Assembly: GCA_024036415.1 (NCBI GenBank)
Contig: JAMWET010000019.1
Location: 224,001 to 288,000 of the forward strand
Direction: 5' to 3'
Length of the DNA: 64,000 nt
Source: Prochilodus magdalenae
Lineage: Eukaryota > Chordata > Actinopteri > Characiformes > Prochilodontidae
Shown here in pieces: positions 37,375-48,746 of this stretch (the stretch's first letter is position 1; each line of letters opens with the position of its first letter). A model generated the notes under the pieces. The model made no database searches. It saw only the letters and a program-made list of their open reading frames with translations, and had not been told where the DNA came from. Both the position numbers and the translations under genes were made by a program.

Positions 37375-39929
37375 CACGCACTGATGAGGATACTGCGTCC
37401 ATGGCCGTCGTAATGCGGTTATCATTGCAGCTTTAGCGGTGAATGGTGGAACAGCCACTGTCTGTGGCAGTCACCACCACATGGTCTCCAATCACCACCA
37501 CACAGGCTTCAGCACACAGATTCAGACTCCAGTCTTTACCACACAGGCTCCAGCACACCGACTTCACACACTCTGTCTCCTCACAGACAAACTCCACTCT
37601 GTCCTCAGCAGCAGTTACTGCACATTCCAGTGGTGGGCACGACACAGGCCAACAGACCTGAACACACAGCCTGCAGAGTCTGTCGCCTGTCTCTCTGTCT
37701 GCCTGCCTGTCTCTCTCCCTCTTTCTCCCTGTACTTCTTTCTTTCCCCCTCTCTCTCACTAAACTGATAGTGCTATCCTTTCTGATGCCCAGCTGTCTGC
37801 GCAGGGTGGCGGGGTTACAGGGTGCACGACCCCAGATCTATGCAAACTTCCATCTGCTGCTTTCTGACGGTAGCTGGGGAGAGGTCTGGAGAAACAATAG
37901 AGGTTTCCTCTGTTGGTTTTTTGTCCACACAGACCGGAGCATGCACATGTGTGTAATTCCTCCTCCACGCCCACTTTGTATTGTTTGAGGGGTCAAGCTG
38001 CTTAAATCCGTCAGCTGGCGACCCGGGGCAGTGAAAAGACAACAAAGAGCACGTGGAGCGTTGTTTAGGGCTTTTGTTCTGCCTCACTGAACTGTGGGCA
38101 CGTTTAGGGGAGGCCTTCTGTCTGTACGTGTGCTTTTTTGAATAACGCGCCAAAACAAACGTTTCATTGCAGGAAGGTACTCTAGCACTCGTCTGTGCCG
38201 GTACACTCTCGCAACACACTGTGTTCATAATAAAACATGTTTTCTGTTATTTTCTATATAAAGTGTATTAAAACGGAACATGAGTGATATTTATCACATG
38301 GTCTTTTGGCAATTTATCCTCATTCATTATGGTGTCCAGAGCCTTTATAGGATCTATAAATAAGTAATAGGTTTCCTCTAAGCTAATCCCACTGTTTGAC
38401 ATTTACAGTACTCTGGCATGTAGTTTTAAGAAACAACAAACTGACTATTTTGGGTCTATAAGTCATTGTTTACGCCCCAGGATGCATCATGTACAACAAC
38501 AACAGTATTTAAAAAGGAATACATTCAGGTAAAAGTACTTCAGAGAGATTAGAGGAGCTTAGGAAAACATAGGCCGCTGAAGAATGAATATGACAACAGA
38601 TTTAACCATAATATTAATTTAGAGTATATACAACTTTAGCTACAGAGTCTCTCAACTGGCCTGCTTGTACAAACACTTGGGCCTTCTGGCAGCGCCTGAG
38701 TCACAGAGAGCCGCTGAGGGTGCTGAGTAAATACTTAGAAGCCATGTATGTGTTTGTTTTTGTTTACATGCTCCTGCCATTCAGCGGTTGAGTGTTGCAG
38801 CAGTGTGTTCCTGATAGTCGCCTGTAGTTGCTTGTGTGTTGGCAGAGCAGTAATGTTCTGGGTTGGTGAGTCATGTACGTGGGACCGTGTTGGTGTTTTT
38901 GCCAAGGCTTATTACTTTCTGCCAGGAAAAGCCGTCAGTTTGTGTTCATCACTTACTGTGAAGCGTTCCCTGTTCGGAGATGAGCATGCATGTGGAAACC
39001 TGCCTCTTCGTACCACACATTCCTGCTTCAGGCCTTGACCGCGCGGCTATGAAGCTCCTCAGCTTCTTTCAGTCTGGTCTCTACCTGCTGCATCTGTAGT
39101 GTACAGTCAAGTAGCCCAGACAATAACTACGACCTGTGTACTCGTCCTTAGTAAATAACAGTTTGGAGCAGTAGGAAGCGAGGAGCAGCGGAATCAGTAG
39201 TATCATTCAGCCTTTTCAACTTCAGCTAGAACATGACATTATTCAAGAGAACAACGTTCTTACCGTCCATAGGAGTTCAGCGCCATTACATGGCATCATA
39301 GTTCACCAGAGGTTGCCGACTAGTAGCGGTGTAAAAACAATGCAAATATTAAATATAACAAAGTATTAGGTTTTGTATATTGTATTGATTATCAAAAACA
39401 CAGTATCAATATTTAATCACTAGTTTATAATGAATGTTTTGTGGCAGGCGACCTTTAACACTGTGACTGCTGTACAGTGCTGTTTCACTGTAATTTCAAC
39501 AAGCAGCGTGAGGGAACACTGCTAACATTAGCATTAGCGAAGATGATGGGTATCCTATCCCCAGGTTCTTATCAATACAGTGATGTTTATTTCTAGCCAA
39601 GGCCTAATTTTAATCATAACCATATATATGCTATAGAGTACTATACTACACAGACTTGAGAGTCAGGTCCTGTGCTTTTCTTCAGTGCCCTACTGTCCAG
39701 AAATATATCAACATGGACGGACCCACAGACACACACACACACACACACAGTCTTACTCGCTCTGTCTTTCTTGGCTCTGTTTAATTGCCACGCTCACACT
39801 TGCACATGTTGTGACTCAGCTGTTCTGCCTGAAGCCGTATGTGTGCTGTCTCAGACGTACAGAAACTTTAGACAGGAGGAGCAGCTCCCCCACTGAAACA
39901 TGACACTCAAATATAGTTCTCTCGATCGC

Positions 39930-39991
<62 letters not shown>

Positions 39992-40071
39992 GGTTTCTTT
40001 CTTTCTTTCCCTCGCTCTCTCTTTTTGCCTGCCCCTTTTCCTCATCACTCTCCTTTTTTTCACTTATTCTC

Positions 40072-40147
<76 letters not shown>

Positions 40148-43064
40148 ACTGTCTCCTCTTGCTCTCCTGGTTTTTTTTTTTTGGTTTTTTTTTTACTTAT
40201 TACTCTCTGTCTTCCTCTGTCTCTCTTTCTGTCTGTCTCTCTTTTATTATTTTCTGTTGTCTGTTCTCTGAGAGTCATTTGAGACCTGTTGTATCATGAT
40301 GGGTGTCTGTGTCACTGAATCCGTAGCGTGTTCGCGTTTCCCGAACCCACAAACATATTTATGCTCCAAATCTCTCTCAGCAAGCTGCTCCAGCATCCCA
40401 CACATCCAAATCCTTTTGTTATGTAAAAGCCTGTAAGTTTAACAGACAGAGCATGTATTATAGGTGGAGTAAACAGTGCAGGCTTTAACATGGAGAAGAG
40501 AGATACACCCCCTCCTTTTCAGCCGCTCTCTATCAAGTAAGGACAAATCCTCCCATTCTAGGATTTGGGTAGGGGGTGGGGGCATAAACAAGAGCACACA
40601 AACACTGGCAAATGACAATAAGGCTCAGTAAGAAAACATATTTCCCAGAGCCAGTCAGTGTTGTGCTATCTGTGGACTAGGCCTTAATCCAAGCCTGCAG
40701 GGCGGCGTTTGGCCCCGCTAAGCTGCTGCAGACTGAGGTGATCAGTATAATGTGATCAGCTTTAGCCTGTAGCTGTTTGTAATGAGGGATAATTAGAATT
40801 TCAGTTTGCTCTAAATCCTCATCTTTTGCTCTCAGTGTTGTGGACAGATGGAGAAAGAGCATGCTGGGGCACTGTCATGATTTCCTCTGGCTAATTATTT
40901 ACCTGCTGCCCGTGTCTCCACCTTGTAGCGTTTGTCGTATGTGTTCAGAATAAAATAATACAGCAGCACAACAGAACTGAAGAGTACACCAGTAATGGCT
41001 GTTTGTGCACTAATGTTTAAATGTGTTTAATCACTTATTTAATTAATTAGACTGTTCCTCAATGGTCAGGACCCCCACAGGACCACCACCACCAGACCAG
41101 GTATTTTGGGTGGTGGATCATTCTCAGCACTGCAGTGACACTAATGTGGTGGTGGTGGTGGTGGTGTGTTGTGCGTGTCACACTAGTACAAGTCTATCAG
41201 ACACAGCAGTTTGTGTTGGTCATTCTGTAGTCTGCTATTAATAATCACAGGGCATTGTTAGCTGGGTGTTTATGGTGGGTGAACTATTCTTAGTCCAGCA
41301 GCGACAATAACAAATATGAATAATAGTAATACAGTAAGTAGTGATTTATGTTAGTCTGTCCATTTAACCATTTCCAAACCTCTCCTCTCCTTATTATGTG
41401 ACACCTGTTTTCTTTAATCTGTAATCCTATATGTTAAACAAAGTCTGATGGAAGTTAATAGGTGTATGCCTTGTTGGGGGGCATTGAGGAACTATGGTCT
41501 TACAAGTGAGAAGCTAATTTTACTGTTTGCTGTATTTGTTTATTAAGGTTTATTGGCCTTTATTCTAACAATATGATTTGATATGTTGCAACATATTGTG
41601 ATAATGTAAGAAAGACAACAGATCAAGGTTTTTTTTTTGTTGTTGTTTTTTTTTACGTCATCGTACCACTCCTGCTCCTGACACATATGATTCAACTTAT
41701 CAGCTCATAAACCAGCCCTTTCAGAGTTGTAGGGGAGGGTGTTAAAGCACTGAGTCCACTAAAGGCAGGGCAGGGTGCCTCCAGGACCAGGGTTAAGAAA
41801 CACTGATAGTATTTTTGTTTCGAGTGAAGTCTGTTCAGGACAGACTGGTTTATTGAGAATTTTGCAATGTTGAGTTGTACATGGTGGCAAAACAAGATGC
41901 CCCACAGACGCATCTTTATTTGTTTACCTCTTCCAGTCAGCCCATCCCAATTAGCAGACATGCCATTCACAGCTCATTATTCTAATTTATTTTATTTCTT
42001 TATTTTTTCCCTCAACAGACACGGTTTTAGATGTGGTGAAGGGCCTTCTCAGGCTGTCCAGGCATGTTTAGTTCCTAAACTTGCCCTTTTCCGCAGTTCT
42101 AAAATTTTTCTCGTGTTTTTCCTCATCTGTCCTTTCACTTTAGTGATTCTTGGAATGTGACAACAAAGGAACTAGGTAGAGCTTCAGATCATGTGTTATG
42201 AAACCCTAGTTCCTTTGTTGTGACGTGTTCTTGGTTTCTGGGTGTGCTTTGACCTTGATCAGTGTGCTCTTAATTATGGCTGTGGTTATGGCATTAGTAT
42301 GTCAACCACAAACCCAGCTAAGCTGCTTCTGTCAGCTGTTGGAGCTGTTTGACCATTGTTCACTGAGAACATTGTTAGAGTGGTGTTAGGAGGTCAAGTG
42401 GCTCAAAGAAATACCCACCTAACGTCATCTCTGTCTGCTACGTCTAAACCATAAAGTGAATTTTCCGTTTTCAATCATTTTCTCACATCCCGGTCCCTGA
42501 TAAATTACAGGGCAGAAATGGATTTCCCAGCTTGAATAGATTTCCTGTGCTGGGAGCCTCAAAGTTTTGTCTGTGGCAATCAGCCGTATTCTCCTGGTGC
42601 AGCAGGCTAGTACCCTAGATTATTCCTTCAGTTCCGTCACAGCACAAATGAAGGACAGAGGAGCTCTCAGGCCAGCATAATCTATTGCCCCTTGCCTAGC
42701 TTAAGGGCAGGCCTCAGTTAAGTCAGTCTGAACAAGATCAGATCAGGGCTTCAGTCTGCACTCAGCCTGTTGAAACGGACAGCCGTATTTTCATGAACGC
42801 TCTTCCCACTGTAGGTCAACAACAGAGGGTGAAAAACATGGCCGGTGCTTAGCAGGACAATAAATCCTATTGTTATCGTTATCGTGATACGAGTTTCCCT
42901 GATAAACACGTTGTTAGAGCTTTCATCCTGCTAGTATGCTGAGCTGCTGACGCTTCCTACATTAAGTCCTTCAAAATAAGAGTCCCGGCCCAATAAAGAA
43001 CACGGTCCCTAGCACATTATTTAAGCCATGTTATTTTAAAAGCAATTTATCGTGTGTGTGTGTG

Positions 43065-43111
<47 letters not shown>

Positions 43112-46100
43112 TTTGAAAACCCCTAAGCGAAGTACAAATGAACAGTAAAAGGAGTTACATGCCATTGCCTTGACTTGTGGTGCTCTATAAATTATGCAGT
43201 ATTTTATTAATAGTGGCGGGGGGATATTTAAAAATGAGTTTTATGACTTATCATCACTTGAGGTTCATTCAAACTAATTTCTTCGTATAGCTGTGGTAAT
43301 GAACAATAGAAAGACATCATATTTCTACCACCTGATAATTGTTTATTGTTATTATTTTTATTTGTGTATTTATTATTTTAATTTTATTTTTTTATCTCTG
43401 TATCATAGAGCCTGGGAAAATGTAAAATATTACATTGGTCATAATTGCAGTCCTAATTATCAGTAGTAGTATGTCTAAAGCTGTAATGATACGGTCCACG
43501 TTTAGGTTTGTCTGCTTTGAAATGGTTGGGGATATTGGCCATTGCCTTGCAGTTTTCTTGCAGTGACCATGCCCAGGCCTAATGTTTTTCCATGCACTGT
43601 ACCTCTTTTCTCTTCACTGCTTTTTGGACAAAACCATATTCATTTATTATGTAGGCATTAGCTACCATGAGTCACTACACTTATAAATAAGGAACATTCT
43701 CTGTTTTTCCAGTTTGTCGCCCCCCCAGCGAGCCAGAGAATGGGGGCTATATGTGCCACCCTACGCCCTGCCCCAAGCTGATTGAAGGGACAGTGATAGA
43801 GTATTTCTGTGACGAGGGCTACACACTGAAAGGCTACAGGTACCACACCTGCAAGAACGGGGACTGGGACTCGCAGTCAGCCACGCCTATCATCTGTCAC
43901 CTTGGACAAGGTAGAGTATACTGCAGTGCCCTTTGGTAATTTGGTGTCATGGGACCTGTCCAGATATGTATGGTGTACTGGAATAATGAGCAGGGTCAGC
44001 TAAAAGAGCAAATGCTTATAGGAAAGCATTCATTTTGGCAGCCATCTTTTGCAGTAGCCCAGCTCAGTTATTTCCAACCATGCAAGGCCAGACTCCTGTC
44101 ACTGTAAATGGGTAGACACCAAAATACTTAACACTGAAGGTCAGATTACCGTTTAAAGAACACGCTTCATAGCGTTTGGCTTAAAACAAACAAAATTAAT
44201 TTTATATTTTTTTTTGGCTACTGTACTTGCATAGACCTACGCAACCAGAGGAAGATTTTCCTGATAGGGCCACAATATTGTCCACCCTTCTCTGCTTGCA
44301 GTGTAACCAGCAAGCTAACTGGTTCTGTTTCTTAAAGGACTGGTCTTTCTCTGTAAATGAACACTATGTTACGTGTTGCAGGCTTTCCCATTCATTTTTC
44401 CTCTCCTGTCTCTGGTTTTGATGATTAGACAAATCTGTATTGCTGTAGTACACAGTCGTAAAAGTACTGTTTACTGTATTTTGACAATGCTATGGGAAAA
44501 TGAAATGATCATTAATTGATTTAATTCATTATTGATTCATATTATTTGATAAATAACGCTTCAGTTTTTTGCAGCTTGTTTTAACTGTATTCCATCACTG
44601 TGGGGTTAAATTCTAGTGTTTAATGGGTTGACACCTTGGGGACCTACGTAAAACAGCCCTGTAATTCTGTAGGATTAACTCATATAGATGTAAATTTGTA
44701 CCTAAAACTCAAGTCATTATGTCATTTCTAATCAGGCCTGCTGGAACACACAGCCAAATCAGCAAGAGCTGTCAGTGTGTGGTTGCTTATGGCATGCACT
44801 GCATGTGCTGATTGTGGCCTCCTGTAATTGTCTCCAGACACACACTTCTCTTCATCTGCTGTGCATATTTCTTCGCAGGTAAGGAGGAGCGCTCTCCGCT
44901 GGGTATGCCGGCGCTCTCTATCGTGGCCTCCACTGCCAGTTCAGTGGCCCTCATCCTCCTGCTGGTGGTCCTCTTTGTCCTGCTGCAACCCAAACTCAAG
45001 TCCTTTCATCACAGCAGGTCAGACACTGTGCGGCCCTTTACAGAGCACATTCTCAGCATGTGTTTTCCCAGTTCAAACTCAAGTGTCTGTATGTAACTGT
45101 TCCACCTTCATTTACGCATATTAAATAAGAAGTCATCCTTCAGTTTCGTAGAGTCATGTGTCTCATATGTGCGCCCCACACATGTGTGCCTTTTAACCAC
45201 CAGACACTGCTGGGAATCAAAAGCTATTACAATTACTTATGGCTTGTTTCGCACACAAGGCCTTGATAGTGGCCTCCTCTAATGCTGCTGACCAAGTGAG
45301 GCAGTATGAGTAGAAGCACAACAATCAGTCTGATGTGTGTGTTTTTTTTTTTTTTTTTTTTTTTAATTATTAGGCTAATGTTAACTGCAATGTTTCTGCT
45401 TGTGGCATACCATTATAGCTGTTATGGCACAACTCATGCCTGAGGTATTCTAGATTAATTGCCCGCTACTACTAAAGGTCTTTAGGAGACCCAACTTTAC
45501 AGCCATTAGTTAGATCTGTGGACCACAATCTCAGGAACGGCTGGCTGTCTAATGGGCTGAGTCGGATGTGTTGGAGCAAATAAATTAGATAAATAGATAG
45601 ATAGATAGATAGATAGATAAATATGCTAAGAGCACTCCAGCAGATGTTTTTTTTCCATTCTTGGTCCAGAAAAGTTATGGTCGCCCACAGAATCGATTCT
45701 GTGTTTGTTTTAGGAGTTTTGTTTTTTGTGTTATTTTCCCATAGAAAACCATTTTAGATGCTTAAGTAATCATCAGGTAGATGTATATTAGTAGAATATT
45801 GGTATATATGAATTTTGATATGTTGTTTTGGTAGAATAATGAGGGTGTATCATTCTAAAATGTCCCTTCACCTAGAAAGTTTTTAAAAGCATCTACAGTC
45901 TGAAATTGTAAAAACATGATCAAACAATTTATTCTCATGGCAACACAGTTTGATGCCTGCTCTTTTAACAACAAACTGGATGAACGTGAGTCATGCTGCA
46001 ACTCTCTACCCAGGACGAGTGTTATCTGTAGTTATTTGGGGAATGCTGGTATGAAGGTAATGATAAATCTAAAACCTAGAGAAGAATTTTATCTGGTACT

Positions 46101-46450
46101 TTAGTTGAGCCAGTATACCGTCCACTGCTACCCTTGATGAACAGCGTTTTAGCTGGGTGTGTGGCACCACCACCTGCAAATTGCTGTGCATGTACATGAG
46201 GGCAAAAAATGAATATAAATGAAGAAGAAAAACAGGAAGTAACACTTGCAAGTTCACATGAAGTGAACCCCTGATCAGAACAGGTTTTCTAGATAGACCA
46301 GAGATTTTAATGTTTTTTCTAGGCTGCAAACAGGTTGAGTAAGCTTTAATATGTGATATAATAAAACTAAAGTGTGAAAACACTCCCAAAAGAAGTAGTA
46401 GTAGTAGTAGTAGTAGTGTAGTAGTAGCCATAGCAGTAGTAGTTGTAGCC

Positions 46451-46505
<55 letters not shown>

Positions 46506-46740
46506 CCGTAGCCATAAGAGTAGTAGTAGTAGTAGTAGTAGCAGTAGTTGTAGCCGTAGTAGTAGTAGCAGTAGCAGCAGTAGCCGTAGTAGTAGCAGTA
46601 GCCGTAGTAGTAGTAGTAGTAGTAGTAGTAGCCATAGGAGTAGTTGCCGTAGCCGTAGTAGTAGTAGTAGCCGTAGCCATAGGAGTAGTAGTAGTAGTAG
46701 CAGCAGTAGCCGTAGTAGTAGTAGTAGTAGTAGTAGTAGC

Positions 46741-46772
<32 letters not shown>

Positions 46773-46993
46773 CCGTAGCCATAAGAGTAGTAGTAGTAGT
46801 AGTAGTAGCAGTAGTTGTAGCCGTAGTAGTAGTAGCAGTAGCAGCAGTAGCCGTAGTAGTAGCAGTAGCCGTAGTAGTAGTAGTAGTAGTAGCCATAGGA
46901 GTAGTTGCCGTAGCCGTAGTAGTAGTAGTAGCCGTAGTAGTAGTAGTAGCCGTAGCCATAGGAGTAGTAGTAGTAGTAGTAGCAGCAGTAGCC

Positions 46994-47027
<34 letters not shown>

Positions 47028-47083
47028 CAGTAGCCGTAGTAGTAGTAGTAGTAGTAGTAGCCATAGGAGTAGTTGCCGTAGCC

Positions 47084-47114
<31 letters not shown>

Positions 47115-48561
47115 CCGTAGCCATAGCAGCAGTAGTAGTAGTAGTAGTAGCCATAGCAGCAGTAGTAGTAGTAGTAGCCGTAGCCATAGGAGTAGTTGCC
47201 GTAGTAGTAGTAGTAGTAGTAGTAGTAGCAGCAGCAGCAGCAGCAGTAGTAGTGGGTTGTGTTGCAGCTCCCTTCCAACTCATTTGCCCTCTCTCTCATC
47301 AGACGAGACCAGGGTGTGTCTGGCCAGCCTGGCTCTATCGTGGTAGAAGGTGTGCAGGTGTCTTTGCCTACCTATGAAGAGGCCGTGTACGGCAGCTCTG
47401 GAACAGCCGAACCTCCTCAGGAGTCCCGAGTGCAGATTGTCCTCTCCGAAGGTCCACAGCTGGAGGCCCCTGCAGCAACACTGGATCAGTCCCAGGCTGA
47501 GTACAGTCTGCCCTCCACGTCCTCTTCCCACCATGCCGAGACTGTGCTCGTTCACCAGGTGCCCTCTTCCTCCTTTTCCTTCCCACCATCCTGGGCTGCT
47601 GAGCAGCCCGGGGCCGCAGCAGCTGCAGCCCGCAGGCCGAGCAATGGAAGCAGCGACCACAGCGACCACAGCATGCTCTCTCTCACATCCACCGAGGACT
47701 ATGGCGATGGTAAACATGTTTTAAAAGATAATTTTTCCATACCTACCCCACCCCCAAAATGATGTTGGCTGAGAAGTAGTTTTGGTTTACACTGGGTCTA
47801 AAAAGTTAGGTTTATAGATACTTGCTGTTTGGTCATACGTTTTCGCAGACAACCAGCTCCATCATGAGTGTAACTGTTCACATATTTGCCTATATGCTTA
47901 ATGTGTTACTAGGGGCTGCCTCTAGAGGGCCAACCATTAATTGCACGGACATAAATGTCTATGATTTGTTTTCATATCAACTCTTTTCAAAAAATTCTTT
48001 ACTGATAAGTATGTTTGTCACTGTGCAATGGCAAGAACACATCATACGGGTGCGTTAATTGCAGAAATGCTTATGCTAAATAGACTTGTTTATGTGGTTT
48101 CTATAGACTGTTATCCACAAAAAATGGACAAACGTATGGCCAAAGCTTCAGGCTTCATCGTGCTATTTTGTTTTTGGCTTTGAGCAGTATTAGAAATTTG
48201 CAGTTACTTTAGGTGATGTAAATTGGAAATCACAACATATGCTTCGTTCCATACAGTGAGACGCAGAGCCAATGTCAAATATTTATTTGATTGTCAAATA
48301 TTATTGAAAACACTCTATTGCCTCTAACTTGTTTTGAACCTAGTAGCTGTTCAATTCACCATTATTTTCTCTAATGCTAATCCGGGCCCTAACACAAACT
48401 CTGACTTTACCCTTAACCTATACCTCATCCTAGGCTTAGACGTAACCTACTTACAAAACATAACCCTGGTCCTTATCCTAATACTGTCAAGAGTCACTCG
48501 AGTTTCACCAGTTAAGTGTATTATTAATTTGAACATCTGTAGTGTTATTTTACCATTACAG

Positions 48562-48648
<87 letters not shown>

Positions 48649-48746
48649 AACTTTTGTTAACTACTTTAACTGAGTAACACAATGTTGTTGTTTTTTTTTT
48701 CTTTTCTTTTTGTCTAACAGATATACCATTGCTGAAGGAGGCCTGA
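25776..48746 (+). CDS. susd6: Sushi domain-containing protein 6 (SUSD6), five coding exons
   Basis: Exons 25776-25896, 43713-43910, 44879-45017, 47303-47709 and 48721-48746 join in frame to 891 nt, 296 aa (human about 300 aa). All junctions are GT-AG. Residues 1-40 form a signal peptide with a hydrophobic core at about 19-33. One sushi/CCP domain spans 42-102 with Cys42, 55, 60, 73, 87 and 102, that is the four sushi cysteines plus an extra pair. A TM helix lies at about 119-142. The cytoplasmic tail has LPTYEEAVY (174-182), a WW-ligand-like motif, and ends DDIPLLKEA, an acidic dileucine signal. Known biology: mammalian SUSD6 is p53-inducible and is reported to act with TMEM127 and the ubiquitin ligase WWP2 to lower surface MHC-I. 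The tail motifs fit recruitment of a WW-domain ligase. It is followed directly by srsf5, as in mammals. Confidence 0.95.
26936..27010. mobile_element. Partial copy of the 17347 MITE family
   Basis: GCTGCAGCACTATTTAAGGT, then GGAATGGGAATTTC and AGAAGCTGG, parallels the right arm at 17433-17477. The left arm is not apparent. Confidence 0.65.
27738..27905. repeat. Pyrimidine-rich tract
   Basis: C/T-rich on the plus strand with irregular CTCTCT, CTGTCCCTG and TCTGTCTG blocks. Confidence 0.8.
28281..28312. repeat. (AG)16 microsatellite
   Basis: Uninterrupted AG dinucleotides followed by a G-rich run. Confidence 0.97.
29800..29841. repeat. (TG)n microsatellite
   Basis: About 21 TG units, then CGCG. 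Confidence 0.96.
31438..31600. mobile_element. Fold-back MITE, about 160 bp
   Basis: GGGAACCCCATGCAGAGCAC at 31442-31461 is mirrored by GTGCACTGCATGGGGTTCC near 31564-31582. The flanking ATTTTTGTGTTCC and GGAAAAACACAGAAAT also pair. The centre contains CACACCTGGTTCAG. End sequences similar to the right side (GGGTTAAGAAACACTG) occur near 41790. Confidence 0.8.
34484..35870. repeat. susd6: CT-rich block with tandem segmental duplication
   Basis: A non-repetitive segment starting GTTTGGGAAATGACTCTTTC occurs at 34484 and again at 35032, 548 bp apart. Each is followed by long (CT)n tracts interspersed with GTCTGTCT and GAGTCTGT. The closing segment ACTTTGACCAGCCCTTT appears at about 34890, 35563 and 35756. 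So the block is two full units plus a partial third. The plus strand is almost purely pyrimidine, and all long frames through it are Leu/Ser low-complexity artefacts. Confidence 0.95.
37289..37366. repeat. (TG)39 microsatellite
   Basis: About 78 bp of perfect TG, then CGCGCG. Confidence 0.97.
39936..40144. repeat. Two (CT)n tracts with a spacer
   Basis: CT runs at 39936-39989 and 40075-40144, separated by a C/T-rich spacer; a T-rich stretch follows to about 40260. Confidence 0.96.
41050..41315. mobile_element. Partial copy of the 3800-4562 fold-back element
   Basis: GTCAGGACCCCCACAGGACC near 41067, GTGGATCATTCTCAGCACTG near 41113 and AACTATTCTTAGTCCAGCAG near 41282 match or mirror parts of the acot intron 1 element. 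A GTG trinucleotide run (41148-41166) sits inside. Confidence 0.7.
43065..43114. repeat. (ATTT)n microsatellite
   Basis: About 12 ATTT units after a short GT run. Confidence 0.96.
43713..43910 (+). CDS. susd6: susd6 exon 3: sushi/CCP domain
   Basis: 198 nt, with acceptor ttttccag|TTTGTC and donor ACAAG|GTAGAG. It encodes the complete sushi domain, including [20 protein letters not shown] and CKNGDW. Encoding a CCP module on one symmetrical (phase 1-1) exon is typical of the fold. Confidence 0.95.
43911..44878 (+). other. susd6: susd6 intron 3
   Basis: 968 bp, no repeat or coding signal recognised. Confidence 0.8.
44879..45017 (+). CDS. susd6: susd6 exon 4: transmembrane segment
   Basis: 139 nt, with acceptor cttcgcag|GTAAGG and donor CAGCAG|GTCAGA. 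It encodes a short stalk and the TM helix ([20 protein letters not shown]), then a basic stop-transfer segment [11 protein letters not shown]. The sequence appears nearly unchanged from mammals by recollection, suggesting function beyond simple anchoring. Confidence 0.95.
45018..47302 (+). other. susd6: susd6 intron 4
   Basis: Contains a T-run (about 45343-45364), a GATA tract (about 45592-45619) and the large TAG-based array at its 3' end. 45620-46390 is ordinary. Confidence 0.8.
46394..47253. repeat. susd6: 860-bp TAG/TAGC trinucleotide-derived array
   Basis: AGT repeats interspersed with CCGTAGCCATAGGAGTAGT-type punctuation. The punctuation recurs in larger blocks: the segments near 46500-46680 and 46770-46930 run almost in parallel, showing block duplication. 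The long minus-strand Thr- or Tyr-rich readings are simple translations of the repeat. It ends 49 bp before susd6 exon 5. Confidence 0.96.
47303..47709 (+). CDS. susd6: susd6 exon 5: cytoplasmic tail
   Basis: 407 nt, with acceptor ctctcatcag|ACGAGAC and donor GATG|GTAAAC. It contains [21 protein letters not shown] and RVQIVLSEG, conserved blocks of SUSD6, separated by a low-complexity Ser/Pro/Ala-rich middle (an Ala run near residues 255-265). The acceptor lies only 50 bp from a trinucleotide array. Confidence 0.94.
47710..48720 (+). other. susd6: susd6 intron 5
   Basis: Contains the TG tract at 48565-48647 and a T-rich polypyrimidine tract directly before the acceptor. The rest is unremarkable. 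Confidence 0.85.
48565..48647. repeat. susd6: (TG)41 microsatellite
   Basis: About 83 bp of uninterrupted TG, 73 bp upstream of the last susd6 acceptor. Confidence 0.97.
48721..48746 (+). CDS. susd6: susd6 exon 6: last nine residues and stop
   Basis: Acceptor gtctaacag|ATATACC. It completes Asp289 and encodes IPLLKEA and TGA. The tiny coding part with its terminal dileucine agrees with the SUSD6 C-terminus. A TG tract (48565-48647) and a T-run lie just upstream. Confidence 0.93.

Larger units (their letters stand above)
25897..43712 (+). other. susd6: susd6 intron 2
   Basis: 17.8 kb without a supportable gene. It contains a partial MITE copy (about 26936-27010), a pyrimidine-rich tract (about 27738-27905), AG, TG and CT microsatellites, a fold-back MITE (31438-31600), the duplicated CT-rich block (34484-35870), a partial fold-back element (about 41050-41315) and an ATTT tract (43065-43114). 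Intervening stretches, such as 28313-29790, 29850-31430, 31610-34480, 35880-37280, 37440-39930 and 41320-43060, look like ordinary unique intron. Confidence 0.75.

Noticed and set aside
46069..47299. Thr/Ala-rich and Tyr-rich minus-strand readings of 300-400 codons
   Set aside because: Translation of the TAG-based trinucleotide array in susd6 intron 4.
47280..47717. Minus-strand reading opposite susd6 exon 5
   Set aside because: Shadow of a conserved plus-strand exon; no family resemblance of its own.
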